NCBI RefSeq assembly: GCF_034929435.1
Contig: NZ_JAYFUM010000010.1
Span: forward strand, 124,001-188,000
DNA length: 64,000 nucleotides
Source: Arcicella rigui
GTDB taxonomy: Bacteria > Bacteroidota > Bacteroidia > Cytophagales > Spirosomataceae
Reading direction: 5' to 3'
This document shows, in pieces, positions 17,967 through 27,193 of the stretch. The notes beneath the pieces were generated by a model that saw only the letters and a program-made list of their open reading frames with translations, had not been told where the DNA came from and searched no databases. The stretch's first letter is position 1, and every line of letters begins with the position of its first letter. Position numbers and translations under genes: made by a program.

Positions 17967-18473
17967 ATGAGCCTAACACAACCAACGAATACAAATGATC
18001 CAGCTGTGGAACTTGATGAATTAGATTTTGCCATCTTGGGACAGTTGCAAGAAGATGGTCGGCGTTCTTTTACCGACATGGCTGAAAACTTAAAAACTTC
18101 TGCCAGCACCATTCGTAGCCGAGCCAGTAAATTAATTGAAGACAAAACTATCCAGATTGTAGGACGTGTAAATACAGCAAGAGTGGGCTTTCATGCTTAT
18201 GTTCATGTAAAAATTTCTGTGCGTCCTGCCAATATGATTGAATCAGTAGCGGCTCAATTACAGGAATTCAGAGAAGTAAGTTTTTTAGCTATTACATCAG
18301 GTGATTTTGATATTCAAGTAGATGTGATGTGCCGTGACAATAATCACTTATTGGAGGTTATCAATCAACGTATTCCAAGTATTGAAGGCGTGTATCAAAC
18401 CAAAACAGATATGTATATAAAAATCCTAAAGTACTCGCAACCAGACTTAGGATTGCTGAATCATACGAAATAA
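17967..18473 (+). CDS. Lrp/AsnC-family transcriptional regulator
   Basis: 168 residues. An N-terminal winged-helix domain (ELDELDFAILGQLQEDGRRSF, then ENLKTSASTIRSRASKLIED) is followed by the RAM effector domain (GFHAYVHVKISVRPANM ... VSFLAITSGDFDIQVDVMC). Such proteins bind DNA as multimers and sense amino acids. The gene is divergent from the DAC-like gene and shares a 272-bp upstream region. No operator is identified. Confidence 0.9.
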   Translation: MSLTQPTNTNDPAVELDELDFAILGQLQEDGRRSFTDMAENLKTSASTIRSRASKLIEDKTIQIVGRVNTARVGFHAYVHVKISVRPANMIESVAAQLQEFREVSFLAITSGDFDIQVDVMCRDNNHLLEVINQRIPSIEGVYQTKTDMYIKILKYSQPDLGLLNHTK

Positions 18474-18481
18474 TCTTCGCT

Positions 18482-18538
18482 ACTTTCATAAAAAAGGCTT
18501 TTAAGAAATTGATTCTTAAAAGCCTTTTTTATGAAAGT
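18482..18538. terminator. Bidirectional terminator with a 26-bp perfect stem
   Basis: The arms 18482-18507 and 18513-18538 are perfect complements around a 5-nt loop, with A and T runs within the arms. It serves the convergent Lrp (+) and ABC permease (-) genes. Confidence 0.9.
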
Positions 18539-18554
18539 TAAATACTAAACTTGA

Positions 18555-19880
18555 TTAGCCTTTATAAAACACCCATTTGCCGATTTCTTTCCAAGTTGGC
18601 TTTTTGCCATACATCAAAATTCCTACACGATATACTTTGCCTGCAAACCAAGTTGTACCAAAAAATCCTAATACCAAAAGAGCAAACGACAGGGCAATTT
18701 CCCAGTTTGGTACACCAAATGGCAAACGAACCATCATATCAATCGGTGAAGTTAAAGGGAAAATAGATGCCCAAAACGCAATTGAGCTATCTGGTTTTTG
18801 GATAATTACTTGTGCTAAAATGAAAGATAAAATGATGGGAATAGTTACTGGAAACATAAATTGCTGTGCTTCCGTAGCATTCTCGACTGCCGAGCCAATG
18901 GCTGCAAAAAGCGAACTGTACAACAAGTATCCGCCCAAATAGAACAAGAAGAAACAAATAACAATTTTGGCTAAAGAAATATTTTCAACCGTTTGGGCTA
19001 CGCTTGAAAGTGGGTTACTATCTTTTACGCTGTCTTGGTATTTTTTGATTTCATCTTTGCCTGCACCAGATTTTTGTAAGGTTTCTATCTTCTCTTGAAT
19101 TTTGCCAGACATAATACTTGTGGTAGCACTTGAAGCCGCAAAAGTAAGCGTTCCCCACAATAAAAACTGTGTAAGACCCACCAAACCAACACCAATGATT
19201 TTGCCCATCATCAACTGAAAAGGTCGAACCGACGAAATCATTACTTCAATAATTCGGTTGCTTTTCTCTTCAATTACGCCGTTCATTACTTGCGAACCGT
19301 ATAAGAAGGCTGAAATATAAAGAATCATTCCAAAAACACCTGCCAAAATCATCGCTCCAGTCGAGCTACTACTTTGCTCGCCACCGTTTTCATCCAGCGT
19401 AAAAGTTTGAGCATTTACGTTTACTTTATTCGCCTCTAATATTTTTAAGTCAATGTTGGCTCTTTGCAATTTAATATTGCGAAGTTCATTCTGAATTTTT
19501 CCTTGAATACTGAACTGTGTAGAAAGTCCAATACTCTTTTTCCCAACCATTTTTACGCCATTCGGATTATCCAGAATGTCTTTGGGAATCTCTACAACAA
19601 TATCGGCATCGCCTTCATAAAGTTTTTTCTTGGCTTGTTCAAAGCTAAGATTGATAAATTTGAAAGAAAGTTCTTCTTCCGACTGTAATTTGTTTTTGAA
19701 CAAACCACTTTCATCTATCACTTCTACGGTTTTGCTATCGTTTGAATTCAAAAATAAATAAAGCGGAATAGCATATACGCCAGCTATCAAAATAGGTACT
19801 AATATTGAAGCAATCCAAAAGGATTTTTTGCGTACTCTTGTACTGTATTCTCTTTGGATGATGAGTAAAATCTTATTCAT
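18555..19880 (-). CDS. ABC exporter permease (NatB/YhaP-like)
   Basis: 441 residues. The start KILLIIQREYSTRVRKKSFWIASILVPILI and TM1 are typical of ABC-2 type permeases of the NatB group. A large extracytoplasmic domain (~40-175) precedes five to six membrane helices, including MNGVIEEKSNRIIEVMISSVRPFQLMMGKIIG, a conserved cytoplasmic coupling segment. It pairs with the ATPase encoded 33 bp upstream on the same strand. Bacillus NatAB exports Na+; the substrate here is not known. Confidence 0.88.
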   Translation of the reverse strand: MNKILLIIQREYSTRVRKKSFWIASILVPILIAGVYAIPLYLFLNSNDSKTVEVIDESGLFKNKLQSEEELSFKFINLSFEQAKKKLYEGDADIVVEIPKDILDNPNGVKMVGKKSIGLSTQFSIQGKIQNELRNIKLQRANIDLKILEANKVNVNAQTFTLDENGGEQSSSSTGAMILAGVFGMILYISAFLYGSQVMNGVIEEKSNRIIEVMISSVRPFQLMMGKIIGVGLVGLTQFLLWGTLTFAASSATTSIMSGKIQEKIETLQKSGAGKDEIKKYQDSVKDSNPLSSVAQTVENISLAKIVICFFLFYLGGYLLYSSLFAAIGSAVENATEAQQFMFPVTIPIILSFILAQVIIQKPDSSIAFWASIFPLTSPIDMMVRLPFGVPNWEIALSFALLVLGFFGTTWFAGKVYRVGILMYGKKPTWKEIGKWVFYKG

Positions 19881-19913
19881 AGTTTTGGGAATTTTAAAAT
19901 CGTAAAATAATGC

Positions 19914-20834
19914 TTAAAGAATATCATTTGCCTCACCGCCTACAACTTTGATAAAAATCTCGTTGAAAGAAGGAATATTTTCATTGAATGATTTTAAAGA
20001 AACTTGCTGAATCAAAGCATTAATCAATTGATTTACAGATACATCATCTTGTAGTTTCAAGTGTACTTGTGTGATATTATCTTCTAAAGGTTTAGTATCA
20101 ACTACGCTAAAGAAAGGTGATTCTTGTAAAGTACCTTCAAAAGTTGCGGTATAAGAATTGTCTCTAAAGCGGTTTTTTACTTCTTTTTTTGCTCCATGAA
20201 GTACTACTTTTGATTTATTGATGAGGGCAATGTGGTCGCAAAGTTCTTCGACAGACTCCATTCTGTGTGTCGAAAAAATAATCGTTGTTCCTTTTTCTTT
20301 GAGTTCTAAAATTTCGTCTTTCAGTAGGTTGGCATTGATTGGGTCGAAACCAGAAAAAGGTTCATCCAAAATAATCAGTTGTGGTTCGTGAACAATCGTA
20401 GCAATAAACTGTGTTTTTTGTTGCATTCCTTTTGAAAGGTCTTCCACATTTTTATTCCACCAATCTTTAATATCAAATTTGATAAACCATTGTTTGAGTT
20501 TCTCAGTGGCTTCTGCTTTACTCATGCCTTTCAACTGAGCTAAGTACAAAAGTTGCTCCCCTACTTTCATCTTTTTATACAAGCCACGCTCTTCTGGCAA
20601 ATAGCCAATGGCTTCAATGTGTTTGGGTTGTAGCTTTTCACCACCAAGTAAAATGTAGCCTTCGTCAGGTGCAGTAATTTGGTTAATAATTCTAATTAAA
20701 GAGGTTTTCCCTGCTCCATTTGGCCCCAGTAAGCCAAAAATAGAACCTTTAGGCACTTCAATACTTACGTCATTCAAAGCAGTATGTCCTGCATAGCGTT
20801 TGACAACATTGTGAGCTTCTAAAATGTTGGACAT
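19914..20834 (-). CDS. ABC transporter ATP-binding protein (NatA/YhaQ-like)
   Basis: 306 residues with Walker A GPNGAGKT (~37-44), the signature LSKGMQQK, Walker B LIILDEP and the switch His in STHRME. The ~75-residue C-terminal extension after the ATPase core is usual for DrrA/NatA-type exporters. It is the first gene of a two-gene operon with the permease that follows and is separated from the upstream Lys/Ala-rich gene by a strong terminator. Confidence 0.9.
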   Translation of the reverse strand: MSNILEAHNVVKRYAGHTALNDVSIEVPKGSIFGLLGPNGAGKTSLIRIINQITAPDEGYILLGGEKLQPKHIEAIGYLPEERGLYKKMKVGEQLLYLAQLKGMSKAEATEKLKQWFIKFDIKDWWNKNVEDLSKGMQQKTQFIATIVHEPQLIILDEPFSGFDPINANLLKDEILELKEKGTTIIFSTHRMESVEELCDHIALINKSKVVLHGAKKEVKNRFRDNSYTATFEGTLQESPFFSVVDTKPLEDNITQVHLKLQDDVSVNQLINALIQQVSLKSFNENIPSFNEIFIKVVGGEANDIL

Positions 20835-20910
20835 TGGTGAGTTTGGTTTAAGTATGTTTTCACTTTAGTCGTTCAAAAGCAAAAAGAATTACAACGACGA
20901 CACAAAACAA

Positions 20911-20953
20911 AAAGAGTTTATCAAAAATGATATAGATTTTTGATAAACTCTTT
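20911..20953 (-). terminator. Terminator after the Lys/Ala-rich protein gene
   Basis: 18-bp perfect arms (20911-20928, 20936-20953) with a 7-nt loop and a T run on the minus strand. It lies between the Lys/Ala-rich gene and the ABC operon. Confidence 0.85.
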
Positions 20954-20984
20954 CTTTTCTTTGATAGTCGGTATGAATCGGCTC

Positions 20985-21386
20985 TTAAACTTCTTCGGTA
21001 GAGGTAGCTTCTGATTCTACTGCGGGTGCAGCTTCCTCGGCTTGTTTTTTCGCTTTAGCAGCTTTTCCTGTTTTTTTCTCAGATACTTCTTCGCTACTTG
21101 TTACAAGTGAAATCTTAGCATCTTTAGCGGCTTTGGCAGCAGCTTTTGCCTTTTCTTTTTCTGCTTTTTCGGCCTTTTCTTTTGCTTTTTTAGCTTCTTT
21201 TTTGGCTTCTTTCTCTTTTTCCTCTATCTCGTCTTTCTTCAATTTAGCATATTTCTTTACCACTTCTTTCGCAGCACCATCCACAGTTTTCACTAACTTC
21301 TTTGCACTTTTTGTATTTAGGCCCTTCAACTTACCTAAAATAAAGGCTGAAATTTCATTGGCAAGAATCTCGTTGGTCGATTTCAT
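20985..21386 (-). CDS. Lysine/alanine/glutamate-rich helical protein, unknown function
   Basis: About 133 residues; the ATG at 21386 is preferred to an in-frame TTG two codons upstream. Residues 1-45 form an ordinary amphipathic segment (NEILANEISAFILGKLKGLN ... KLVKTVDGAAKEVVKKYAKL). Residues ~50-90 are nearly all K, E and A and would be a highly charged helix or coiled coil; the tail is A/E/S/T-rich and probably disordered. The composition recalls nucleoid-associated histone H1-like proteins, but the C-terminus is acidic and I do not recognise a family. It is monocistronic with its own terminator. Confidence 0.75.
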   Translation of the reverse strand: MKSTNEILANEISAFILGKLKGLNTKSAKKLVKTVDGAAKEVVKKYAKLKKDEIEEKEKEAKKEAKKAKEKAEKAEKEKAKAAAKAAKDAKISLVTSSEEVSEKKTGKAAKAKKQAEEAAPAVESEATSTEEV

Positions 21387-21492
21387 ATTCAATATTAATT
21401 TAATGTTAAATAATTGTTATTTATAAAAACGAAGGTATCAATAAGGTTCTTTCCAAAAAAATTTTTTGTGTTAAGTTTTTGAATAAGTGATA

Positions 21493-22035
21493 TTAATTAT
21501 TTTTTCCTTTTAAATATTTGCTTACAAAGTCCCAACAGATTACGCCTGTGGTCACTGAAATATTCAAAGAGTGCTTCGTTCCGAACTGGGGTACTTCCAA
21601 ACAAAAATTGGCTTGTTCTACAATTTGTTGATTTACGCCAAATACTTCATTACCAAAAATAAACGCATATTTTTTATCGACTTCTGGCTCAAAGCTAAGT
21701 AAAGATACACTATTTTCTACTTGTTCAACCGCCACAACAATAATACCTTCGGCTTGAAGCTGTTTTATTAAAGTCAGTACGTCTTCTACGTGTTCCCAAG
21801 CTACGGTTTCGTCTGCCCCCAAAGCGGTTTTCTGAATTTCACGATGTGGTGGTGTAGCTGTGATACCTCCTAAATAAACTTTCTCGACTTTGAAAGCATC
21901 GCCCGTTCTAAATACAGAACCGACATTGTTCATACTTCTGATGTCATCTAAAATTAAATAGTAAGGAAATTTTTCTACTTGTTGGAATTCCTCTGCCGAA
22001 AGTCGGTTGAGGTCATCCATGGATAATTTTCGCAT
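21493..22035 (-). CDS. TrmH/SpoU-family RNA 2'-O-methyltransferase
   Basis: 180 residues, a compact SPOUT methyltransferase. The three family motifs are present: motif 1 DIRSMNNVGSVFRTGDAF, motif 2 YAFIFGNEVFGV and motif 3 VPQFGTKHSLNISVTTGV, which form the knotted SAM site. The target nucleotide (tRNA or rRNA) is not deducible from the sequence. It lies 15 bp downstream of the DUF922-like gene on the same strand, so the two are probably cotranscribed. Confidence 0.88.
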   Translation of the reverse strand: MRKLSMDDLNRLSAEEFQQVEKFPYYLILDDIRSMNNVGSVFRTGDAFKVEKVYLGGITATPPHREIQKTALGADETVAWEHVEDVLTLIKQLQAEGIIVVAVEQVENSVSLLSFEPEVDKKYAFIFGNEVFGVNQQIVEQANFCLEVPQFGTKHSLNISVTTGVICWDFVSKYLKGKNN

Positions 22036-22050
22036 TTTTTCTTAAATTTT

Positions 22051-23142
22051 CTATCGAATCGTTCTTAGTTCGCCAGCCACCAATGATTGCCACTTTTGCT
22101 GACCTACAAAATTAATACTATGATTACTTTCTGCATCATACTCTTTTTGTAAACGATTCATTTCTCGGTACATTTCTATAAAAGTAAGCTGTAATTCGCT
22201 GTCGTAATCTTCAATAGTGAGTTTATCTCTTATTTTTTGTTTAAATCTCTCCACAACCAGCTTCGTAATATCAAAGTGCAATTGCTCGTGTGCAAGCCCG
22301 TAAGCTGAAATTGTTTCAGTTGTCCACGAAGAACTTTTCAGCATATAAGTTTTGAATTGTACATCAATTATCAATACACCTTCTTTAATATCGGCTTTGG
22401 CACTGTACTCAAAATTGGTAAAAACCTGTGCTGTATATTTTGAAGTAGGCGGCTTTGTACCTTGAAAATCTTTCCAAGCCAATTGATAATTGGGTGACCA
22501 AAACACAGTATCGCCACTCACAGGGTTATCCGTTCGCCAGTCGGGTTTAATATTTAATTTCAGTGATTTTACTAATAAAATATTTTTATCATAATTGGCA
22601 CTCATCCATTTATCGAAGTAAATAACAGCTTTTTCTAATAGTCTTCCTATTAAATAGTCGTAGTGATTTACTTCTCCAAAACTTCGAGTAAAAGTAATTT
22701 TTGACTGAAAAGCCGTTAAATGAACAAGTGAAGTATCTCTTAAATAGTAAAAATCAAGGTTGATGTTGCTTTCGCCATTGATAAGTTTATTATTTACCAT
22801 TTTTTCAGATACTTTCAATTCTTTAATTTTCAAAACGATTGGATAAGCATTAGTACTTTTCCGAGAAAAATTCGATAAATAATCAGTACTTGATTTTACA
22901 AGTCCGCCAACAACATCCAATTCTATTTCTTCTTTATTTTCGTTGAAAACAAAACCGATTCTTCGTTTAAAAGTACGTTCATCAAGAATGTGGGCAATGT
23001 AAAAATTCGAGTTCTTGAGCTTTAAGTTACTACTGCCAATTGAAACACTTCTATCATATCGTTGAGCCACTGACGGGGAAATAAACTGAAAAAAACTAAA
23101 GATTAAAAGCAAAAAACACTTGAAAATTTCATATTTTTTCAT
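22051..23142 (-). CDS. Secreted DUF922-like putative zinc-dependent protein
   Basis: 363 residues with a signal peptide (to about SVAQ, residue 26). The C-terminal ~160 residues match the DUF922 pattern: LAWKDFQGTKPPTSKYTAQVFTNF followed by AYGLAHEQLHFDITKLVVERF, where H-E-x-x-H suggests a metallopeptidase-type zinc site. The N-terminal part is beta-rich and not recognised. DUF922 is described as peptidase-like, but activity is not proven. It is the first gene of a pair with the SPOUT methyltransferase. Confidence 0.65.
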   Translation of the reverse strand: MKKYEIFKCFLLLIFSFFQFISPSVAQRYDRSVSIGSSNLKLKNSNFYIAHILDERTFKRRIGFVFNENKEEIELDVVGGLVKSSTDYLSNFSRKSTNAYPIVLKIKELKVSEKMVNNKLINGESNINLDFYYLRDTSLVHLTAFQSKITFTRSFGEVNHYDYLIGRLLEKAVIYFDKWMSANYDKNILLVKSLKLNIKPDWRTDNPVSGDTVFWSPNYQLAWKDFQGTKPPTSKYTAQVFTNFEYSAKADIKEGVLIIDVQFKTYMLKSSSWTTETISAYGLAHEQLHFDITKLVVERFKQKIRDKLTIEDYDSELQLTFIEMYREMNRLQKEYDAESNHSINFVGQQKWQSLVAGELRTIR

Positions 23143-23183
23143 ACCTTGTTATAAATTTATTTCCAACTAATTCTTAAAGTAAT

Positions 23184-23369
23184 ATGTCAAATTTATCAAA
23201 TCATTCTGAGGATAACGAGCTTTCGACAGCTCAATTAATTACACTTTTTATTGTTTTTGCATTCATCCTAATTTGGTTAGGCGATACTTTTGTTGCAACC
23301 GTAGGAATTATTGGTGAAATCATCGTTTTTGCAGTAGAGTATAACAAAAAACATCATCAGATTGACTAA
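23184..23369 (+). CDS. Small membrane protein, unknown
   Basis: 61 residues with one or two membrane segments (residues ~18-50: ITLFIVFAFILIWLGDTFVA and VGIIGEIIVFAV) between an acidic N-terminus and a basic C-terminus. It starts 41 bp from the divergent DUF922-like gene and is followed by a strong terminator, which supports it being an expressed gene. No family recognised. Confidence 0.6.
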   Translation: MSNLSNHSEDNELSTAQLITLFIVFAFILIWLGDTFVATVGIIGEIIVFAVEYNKKHHQID

Positions 23370-23390
23370 ACTTGCAACTGATTCGTATTA

Positions 23391-23442
23391 AAAAAAATAG
23401 TCCTGAAGTAGTTAAAAAATGATACTTCAGGACTATTTTTTT
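23391..23442. terminator. Bidirectional terminator
   Basis: 20-bp perfect arms (23391-23410 and 23423-23442) with a 12-nt loop, A-rich on the left and T-rich on the right. It lies between the convergent small membrane protein and LuxR genes. Confidence 0.88.
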
Positions 23443-23452
23443 ATTGCTTTGC

Positions 23453-24256
23453 TCATTTCAAAATCCCAAGCAATTTAGAAAGTTGAACCAAAGCGGTGGT
23501 ATCTCTGGCATCAAGTTTTCTAATCATATTTTTACGGTGATTATCTACCGTGTTATGACTAATAAATAATTTATCCGCAATCTGTTTCGATTCGTTTCCT
23601 TTCAGCAACAACTTCAAAACATCCTCTTCTCGGTCGGTAAAAATATCCTGTATTTTAGTTTGCTTTTCGATAGACGAGTAAGTAACAATACGCTTGCCTT
23701 TTCCAAAACTAATTCGCCCCCAAAAATGGTCTAACTTTTTCACTAAATGCTCAACGTCTTGGTCGATGACAAAACATAAAGTTGGCAATCCGTTTTCGTC
23801 AAATTCCAAACCGATTACTTGTACCAAAGAATGAAAGATTTTTTTACTGGGTCGATAATACTGCACGCCATAGCCATAACAAATAAAACTCTCACGAAGA
23901 TTTCGTGGAGCGTCTTTGATGGCATCAAACATAAACTTTAGCAGTTCTGGTACAGCATTAATGTTTTGCGAATGTGTAGCCATAGTCTTAAAAACCAAAG
24001 GCATACCTTTTTGAAGAAGCTCGTCGGGACTGATACCGAGTGCTTCTTCTGTATTGGCTACAAATTTAAAAGTGAGCGTTTTCATATCAAGAATATGAAA
24101 TACAGCATTCGGAAGTGTAGAACGAATACCTAAATAACCTAAGTCTGTTAAGTATTTTTCCACAGATTTTACTGACGCTTCGCCAGCCAATTGACCAACA
24201 GCGTCCAAACATTTCTGTAAAAGTTGTCTTAAATAATTTTCAGAGAGTGATTCCAT
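23453..24256 (-). CDS. LuxR-type transcriptional regulator with PAS-like N-terminal region
   Basis: 267 residues. The C-terminal ~65 residues are a clear LuxR/GerE helix-turn-helix (FTDREEDVLKLLLKGNESKQIADKLFISHNTVDNHRKNMIRKL). The N-terminal ~190 residues include NAVFHILDMKTLTFKFVANTEEALGISPDELLQKG, which reads like a PAS fold. There is no receiver domain, so it probably senses a ligand directly. It is monocistronic; the target genes are unknown. Confidence 0.87.
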   Translation of the reverse strand: MESLSENYLRQLLQKCLDAVGQLAGEASVKSVEKYLTDLGYLGIRSTLPNAVFHILDMKTLTFKFVANTEEALGISPDELLQKGMPLVFKTMATHSQNINAVPELLKFMFDAIKDAPRNLRESFICYGYGVQYYRPSKKIFHSLVQVIGLEFDENGLPTLCFVIDQDVEHLVKKLDHFWGRISFGKGKRIVTYSSIEKQTKIQDIFTDREEDVLKLLLKGNESKQIADKLFISHNTVDNHRKNMIRKLDARDTTALVQLSKLLGILK

Positions 24257-24578
24257 AGAAATAATAAAGGGTATGAGAACAAGCGTAATTTAAACGTATA
24301 AATAGCCAAACTGACTATTTGAGAGTCTTAAAACTTTGCATAAATTTGCAATCTCTTTAGACGTTTATATTAATTTAATAATTAATTCTATTACTCTTCA
24401 AAGGTTTAGAAAAATAATTATTTTGATAGAGCCGATTTCTAACTACTTAACCACAATTAATTATTCAACAGTACAAAAAATAATCTTGTTTGTCTTTTTT
24501 TCCGCCAAATAAAGATTAAATTTTTAAAGGTTATTTTTCAAAAAGTCGAAGGTAAAACTTCGACTTTTTTGTTTTAAA
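24257..24578. other. Intergenic region upstream of the LuxR gene
   Basis: 322 bp of AT-rich DNA between the divergent control region of the LuxR gene and the terminator of the MobA-like gene. Apart from that terminator I see no ORF, RNA gene or clear promoter. A GCATAAATTTGC stretch near 24339-24350 resembles a -7 element on the plus strand but has no gene to serve. Confidence 0.5.
24541..24569 (-). terminator. Terminator after the MobA-like gene
   Basis: An 11-bp stem AAAAGTCGAAG / CTTCGACTTTT with a 7-nt loop, 10 bp beyond the stop codon of the minus-strand gene, with T-rich flanks on both strands. Confidence 0.8.
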
Positions 24579-25172
24579 TCAAGATAATTCATATTTTTTC
24601 AAGTCTTCAGGAGTATCTACATCACAAATACCCAACGGAAACGGTACACTTCCCAGCTTATCACTATACTTTTTTAGGAGTACTTTTGCTCCCTTATCAC
24701 CATTCAAACTCATCAGGTCGGCGAATACAGTTTTATCAAAAAGTATCGGAACAGCCAATTGTTCGGCATATTCACAAGCAACAATTGGCAAATTAGATTC
24801 TGCAAAAGTTTGCATCATTTTCCGCAAAAGTACTTCATCGACAAATAACTGGTCAGAGAGTAACACAAGTATTGCATCAGCATTTTTGGCAAGTTTTTCT
24901 ACGCCAAAACTCAAGGTTTTGCCCATGCCTTCTTCCCAATCGGCATTGAACGAAATCTCTAATTTTGATGTATTTGCCAAAACGAGTGCTTCAAGATGTG
25001 GACGAATGAGTGTTTCGTTCGCACCTAAAACAATTAATACTTGGTCTGAAACACTCAAGGCTACTTGAGTAATTCTTTCTATGAGGGTTTTACCTTCAAA
25101 TCTGAGCAATTGTTTTGGACGACCTAAGCGACTCGAACTTCCAGCCGCCAAAATAAGTGTTGAAATTTTCAT
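24579..25172 (-). CDS. MobA/MocA-like nucleotidyltransferase
   Basis: About 197 residues, starting at the ATG at 25172, which avoids overlap with the upstream gene. The NTP-binding loop LILAAGSSSRLGRPKQLL and the metal-binding VLLSDQLFVDE motif (D-Q) identify the MobA-like NTP transferase family, and the C-terminal DVDTPEDLKKYE segment is typical of MocA/MobA. These enzymes transfer CMP or GMP to molybdopterin. No molybdenum genes are near, and its pairing with a GH130 gene leaves a sugar-nucleotide role possible. The start lies 4 bp past the GH130 stop. Confidence 0.82.
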   Translation of the reverse strand: MKISTLILAAGSSSRLGRPKQLLRFEGKTLIERITQVALSVSDQVLIVLGANETLIRPHLEALVLANTSKLEISFNADWEEGMGKTLSFGVEKLAKNADAILVLLSDQLFVDEVLLRKMMQTFAESNLPIVACEYAEQLAVPILFDKTVFADLMSLNGDKGAKVLLKKYSDKLGSVPFPLGICDVDTPEDLKKYELS

Positions 25173-25176
25173 TGAT

Positions 25177-26271
25177 TTACAAAGCATCTTTTACAGCTAC
25201 ACCCACCATACTGTCGGCTGTGCCATAATACAAAAACCATTTTTTATGAAAATAGACCAAGCCTTCAATAAAAGTTGTACCAGCTTTGTACTGTCCACGC
25301 ATTTCATGAGGCAAGTCTGGTTTGATAAAATAATTATCACTTCTTTTTAATACTTTAGTAGGGTCGTTGGCATCGAAAAGTACTTGTCCGCCTGAATACG
25401 TTTCGGCAGGAAGATTCTTGTCTGTATTTTCACCCAAAGCATTTTTGCCATTATACAAAAGTAAAATGCCCTGTTTGGTTAGCAAAGCTGGCGGGCCGGG
25501 TTCGGTCAAATCACTATCAAACTTTCCTGCTCTGATATTGATAGCATACTTCAACGAACCATCATTTTCTACTAAAGGAGTCCAATTTATCAAGTCATCG
25601 GAAGTAGCCAAGTTTACCCCTTTTTCGCCCCAATACATCCAATACTTTCCTTTGATTTTCACAGCAGTAATTTTCCCATTCTTCATTTGAGTAACAATTG
25701 AACCAGACTTCGACCAGATATTCACAAACTTTCCATCATAGGCTTTTCCAAAGGCTGGGCCGTGCTTTTTCCAATGAACCAAATCTTTCGACGATGCAAT
25801 ACACAAACGAGCAACATCTCTGTTCCAAGCCGTATAAGCTACTACATAAGTACCGTCTGGTCTTTCTACAATGCGAGGGTCTTCGCAACCGCCCGGATTA
25901 TCGTATTTCGCAAATTCATCTTTGGTCGGGAAAAGTACAGGTGTTTTTTGTCTTTTGAAATGAATACCGTCTGTACTTACCGCTAAACCAATCCTTGAAG
26001 TACGAAAACCGATATTTGTGCCTGGAGTATCCTCGGCTCGAAATAAAAGATAAACTTTTCCGTTTCTGACGATAGCCGCAGGATTAAAAACGTCTGCTTT
26101 TTGCCACTTTACAGAAGTATTTTTCATTGGGCAAAAAAATTCATAACTTGAATCAGCTGATAAAATTGGATTCTCTTTAGGCTTCGTAAAAGGAGCTAAA
26201 GTCCAATCATTTTGCTGAGCTTGTAAAGATTGTGTAACAATACTGAATAAAAGAATAAATATTTTTTTCAT
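25177..26271 (-). CDS. Secreted GH130-like glycoside hydrolase/phosphorylase
   Basis: 364 residues with signal peptide (MKKIFILLFSIVTQSLQAQ). The five-bladed propeller of GH130 is indicated by FNPAAIVRNGKVYLLFRAED, SRIGLAVSTDGIHFKR, NPGGCEDPRIVERPDGTYVV, YWMYWGEKGVNLATSDDLINW and FDSDLTEPGPPALLTKQGILLLYNG. GH130 includes intracellular beta-mannoside phosphorylases and secreted mannosidases; the signal peptide favours a periplasmic hydrolase. No SusC/SusD pair is present, so this is not a classical polysaccharide utilisation locus. It is the first gene of a pair with the MobA-like gene. Confidence 0.82.
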   Translation of the reverse strand: MKKIFILLFSIVTQSLQAQQNDWTLAPFTKPKENPILSADSSYEFFCPMKNTSVKWQKADVFNPAAIVRNGKVYLLFRAEDTPGTNIGFRTSRIGLAVSTDGIHFKRQKTPVLFPTKDEFAKYDNPGGCEDPRIVERPDGTYVVAYTAWNRDVARLCIASSKDLVHWKKHGPAFGKAYDGKFVNIWSKSGSIVTQMKNGKITAVKIKGKYWMYWGEKGVNLATSDDLINWTPLVENDGSLKYAINIRAGKFDSDLTEPGPPALLTKQGILLLYNGKNALGENTDKNLPAETYSGGQVLFDANDPTKVLKRSDNYFIKPDLPHEMRGQYKAGTTFIEGLVYFHKKWFLYYGTADSMVGVAVKDAL

Positions 26272-26453
26272 GGTATTTGAGAATTATTTCAAGTAAATCT
26301 ATTTTAAATTATATTATTATCAATCCTAAGCTGTCTGATTCTATTAAATTTGTAATTTACCTAATAGTTATCCTTTGTTTTAAGAAGTACTTTTATTGTA
26401 CCTCTGAATTGCTTTAAGATTTTCTGACAACCCTTAACTAAAAATTAGAAAAT

Positions 26454-27140
26454 ATGAAAAATGTTGCTTTAATACTCTTCTTTCTATTGACGCTGAGTCG
26501 CTCTTATGGACAGACTGCTCAAATATTGAGTGGAACTCAGGAAGTTGATAGAGCTACTAAAGAAGGTTTTTATACTTATGTAAACATAGATGATGCTTTC
26601 GTTAGACAACTCTGGCAAAAAGAACTTTACAAGTACGGCTATGTAGAAGTGATAAAAACAAATATTTTTCAGGTAATGAATGCAAGGATTCCGACTATTA
26701 CGGCGAATCCTTTGACCCTGATGAGTAAAGTAAGTTATGATAGAGGCAAAACAAAGATATTTATGTCTTTGGCACAAAGTGATGGTACTTTTATTAATAA
26801 TTCGCACCCACGCACTTTTGCAGCCGAAAAAATACTGATTGATTTCGTGGAGTTGCTCAAGCAACATCAAACCATCAAAACCGAGCAAGAAAATATCACT
26901 GCGATGCAGGATAAACAACAAAAAGCTACCTTCAACTCTGATAAACTCAATCGTGCGATTGAAAGTAATTTGAAAGAGAGAGAAAAATTGATGAAAAAAT
27001 TAGAAGAAAACCGTGTTGAGTACGAAAAACTACAAATGGAAGTAGAGCTAAACAGAAGAGAGCAAATGAATATCAACGAAAGCTTGACCACCCAAAAGAA
27101 AAAAATTGATGAGGTAAAGACCAAAATCACAAAACCTTGA
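26454..27140 (+). CDS. Secreted coiled-coil protein, unknown
   Basis: 228 residues with a signal peptide (to about SYGQ, residue 20). Residues ~25-135 form a small globular part (GFYTYVNIDDAFVRQLWQKELYKYG). Residues ~140-228 are charged and heptad-like (SNLKEREKLMKKLEENRVEYEKLQMEVELN), a probable coiled coil. I do not recognise a family. It stands alone, with its own terminator. A structural periplasmic role is only a guess. Confidence 0.7.
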   Translation: MKNVALILFFLLTLSRSYGQTAQILSGTQEVDRATKEGFYTYVNIDDAFVRQLWQKELYKYGYVEVIKTNIFQVMNARIPTITANPLTLMSKVSYDRGKTKIFMSLAQSDGTFINNSHPRTFAAEKILIDFVELLKQHQTIKTEQENITAMQDKQQKATFNSDKLNRAIESNLKEREKLMKKLEENRVEYEKLQMEVELNRREQMNINESLTTQKKKIDEVKTKITKP

Positions 27141-27159
27141 TTTTGAATAAGCACTTTCC

Positions 27160-27193
27160 AAAACCTTTAAGACGTAAAACGCTTAAAGGTTTT
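27160..27193 (+). terminator. Terminator after the coiled-coil protein gene
   Basis: A 12-bp stem AAAACCTTTAAG / CTTAAAGGTTTT with a ~10-nt loop, followed by a T run. Confidence 0.82.
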
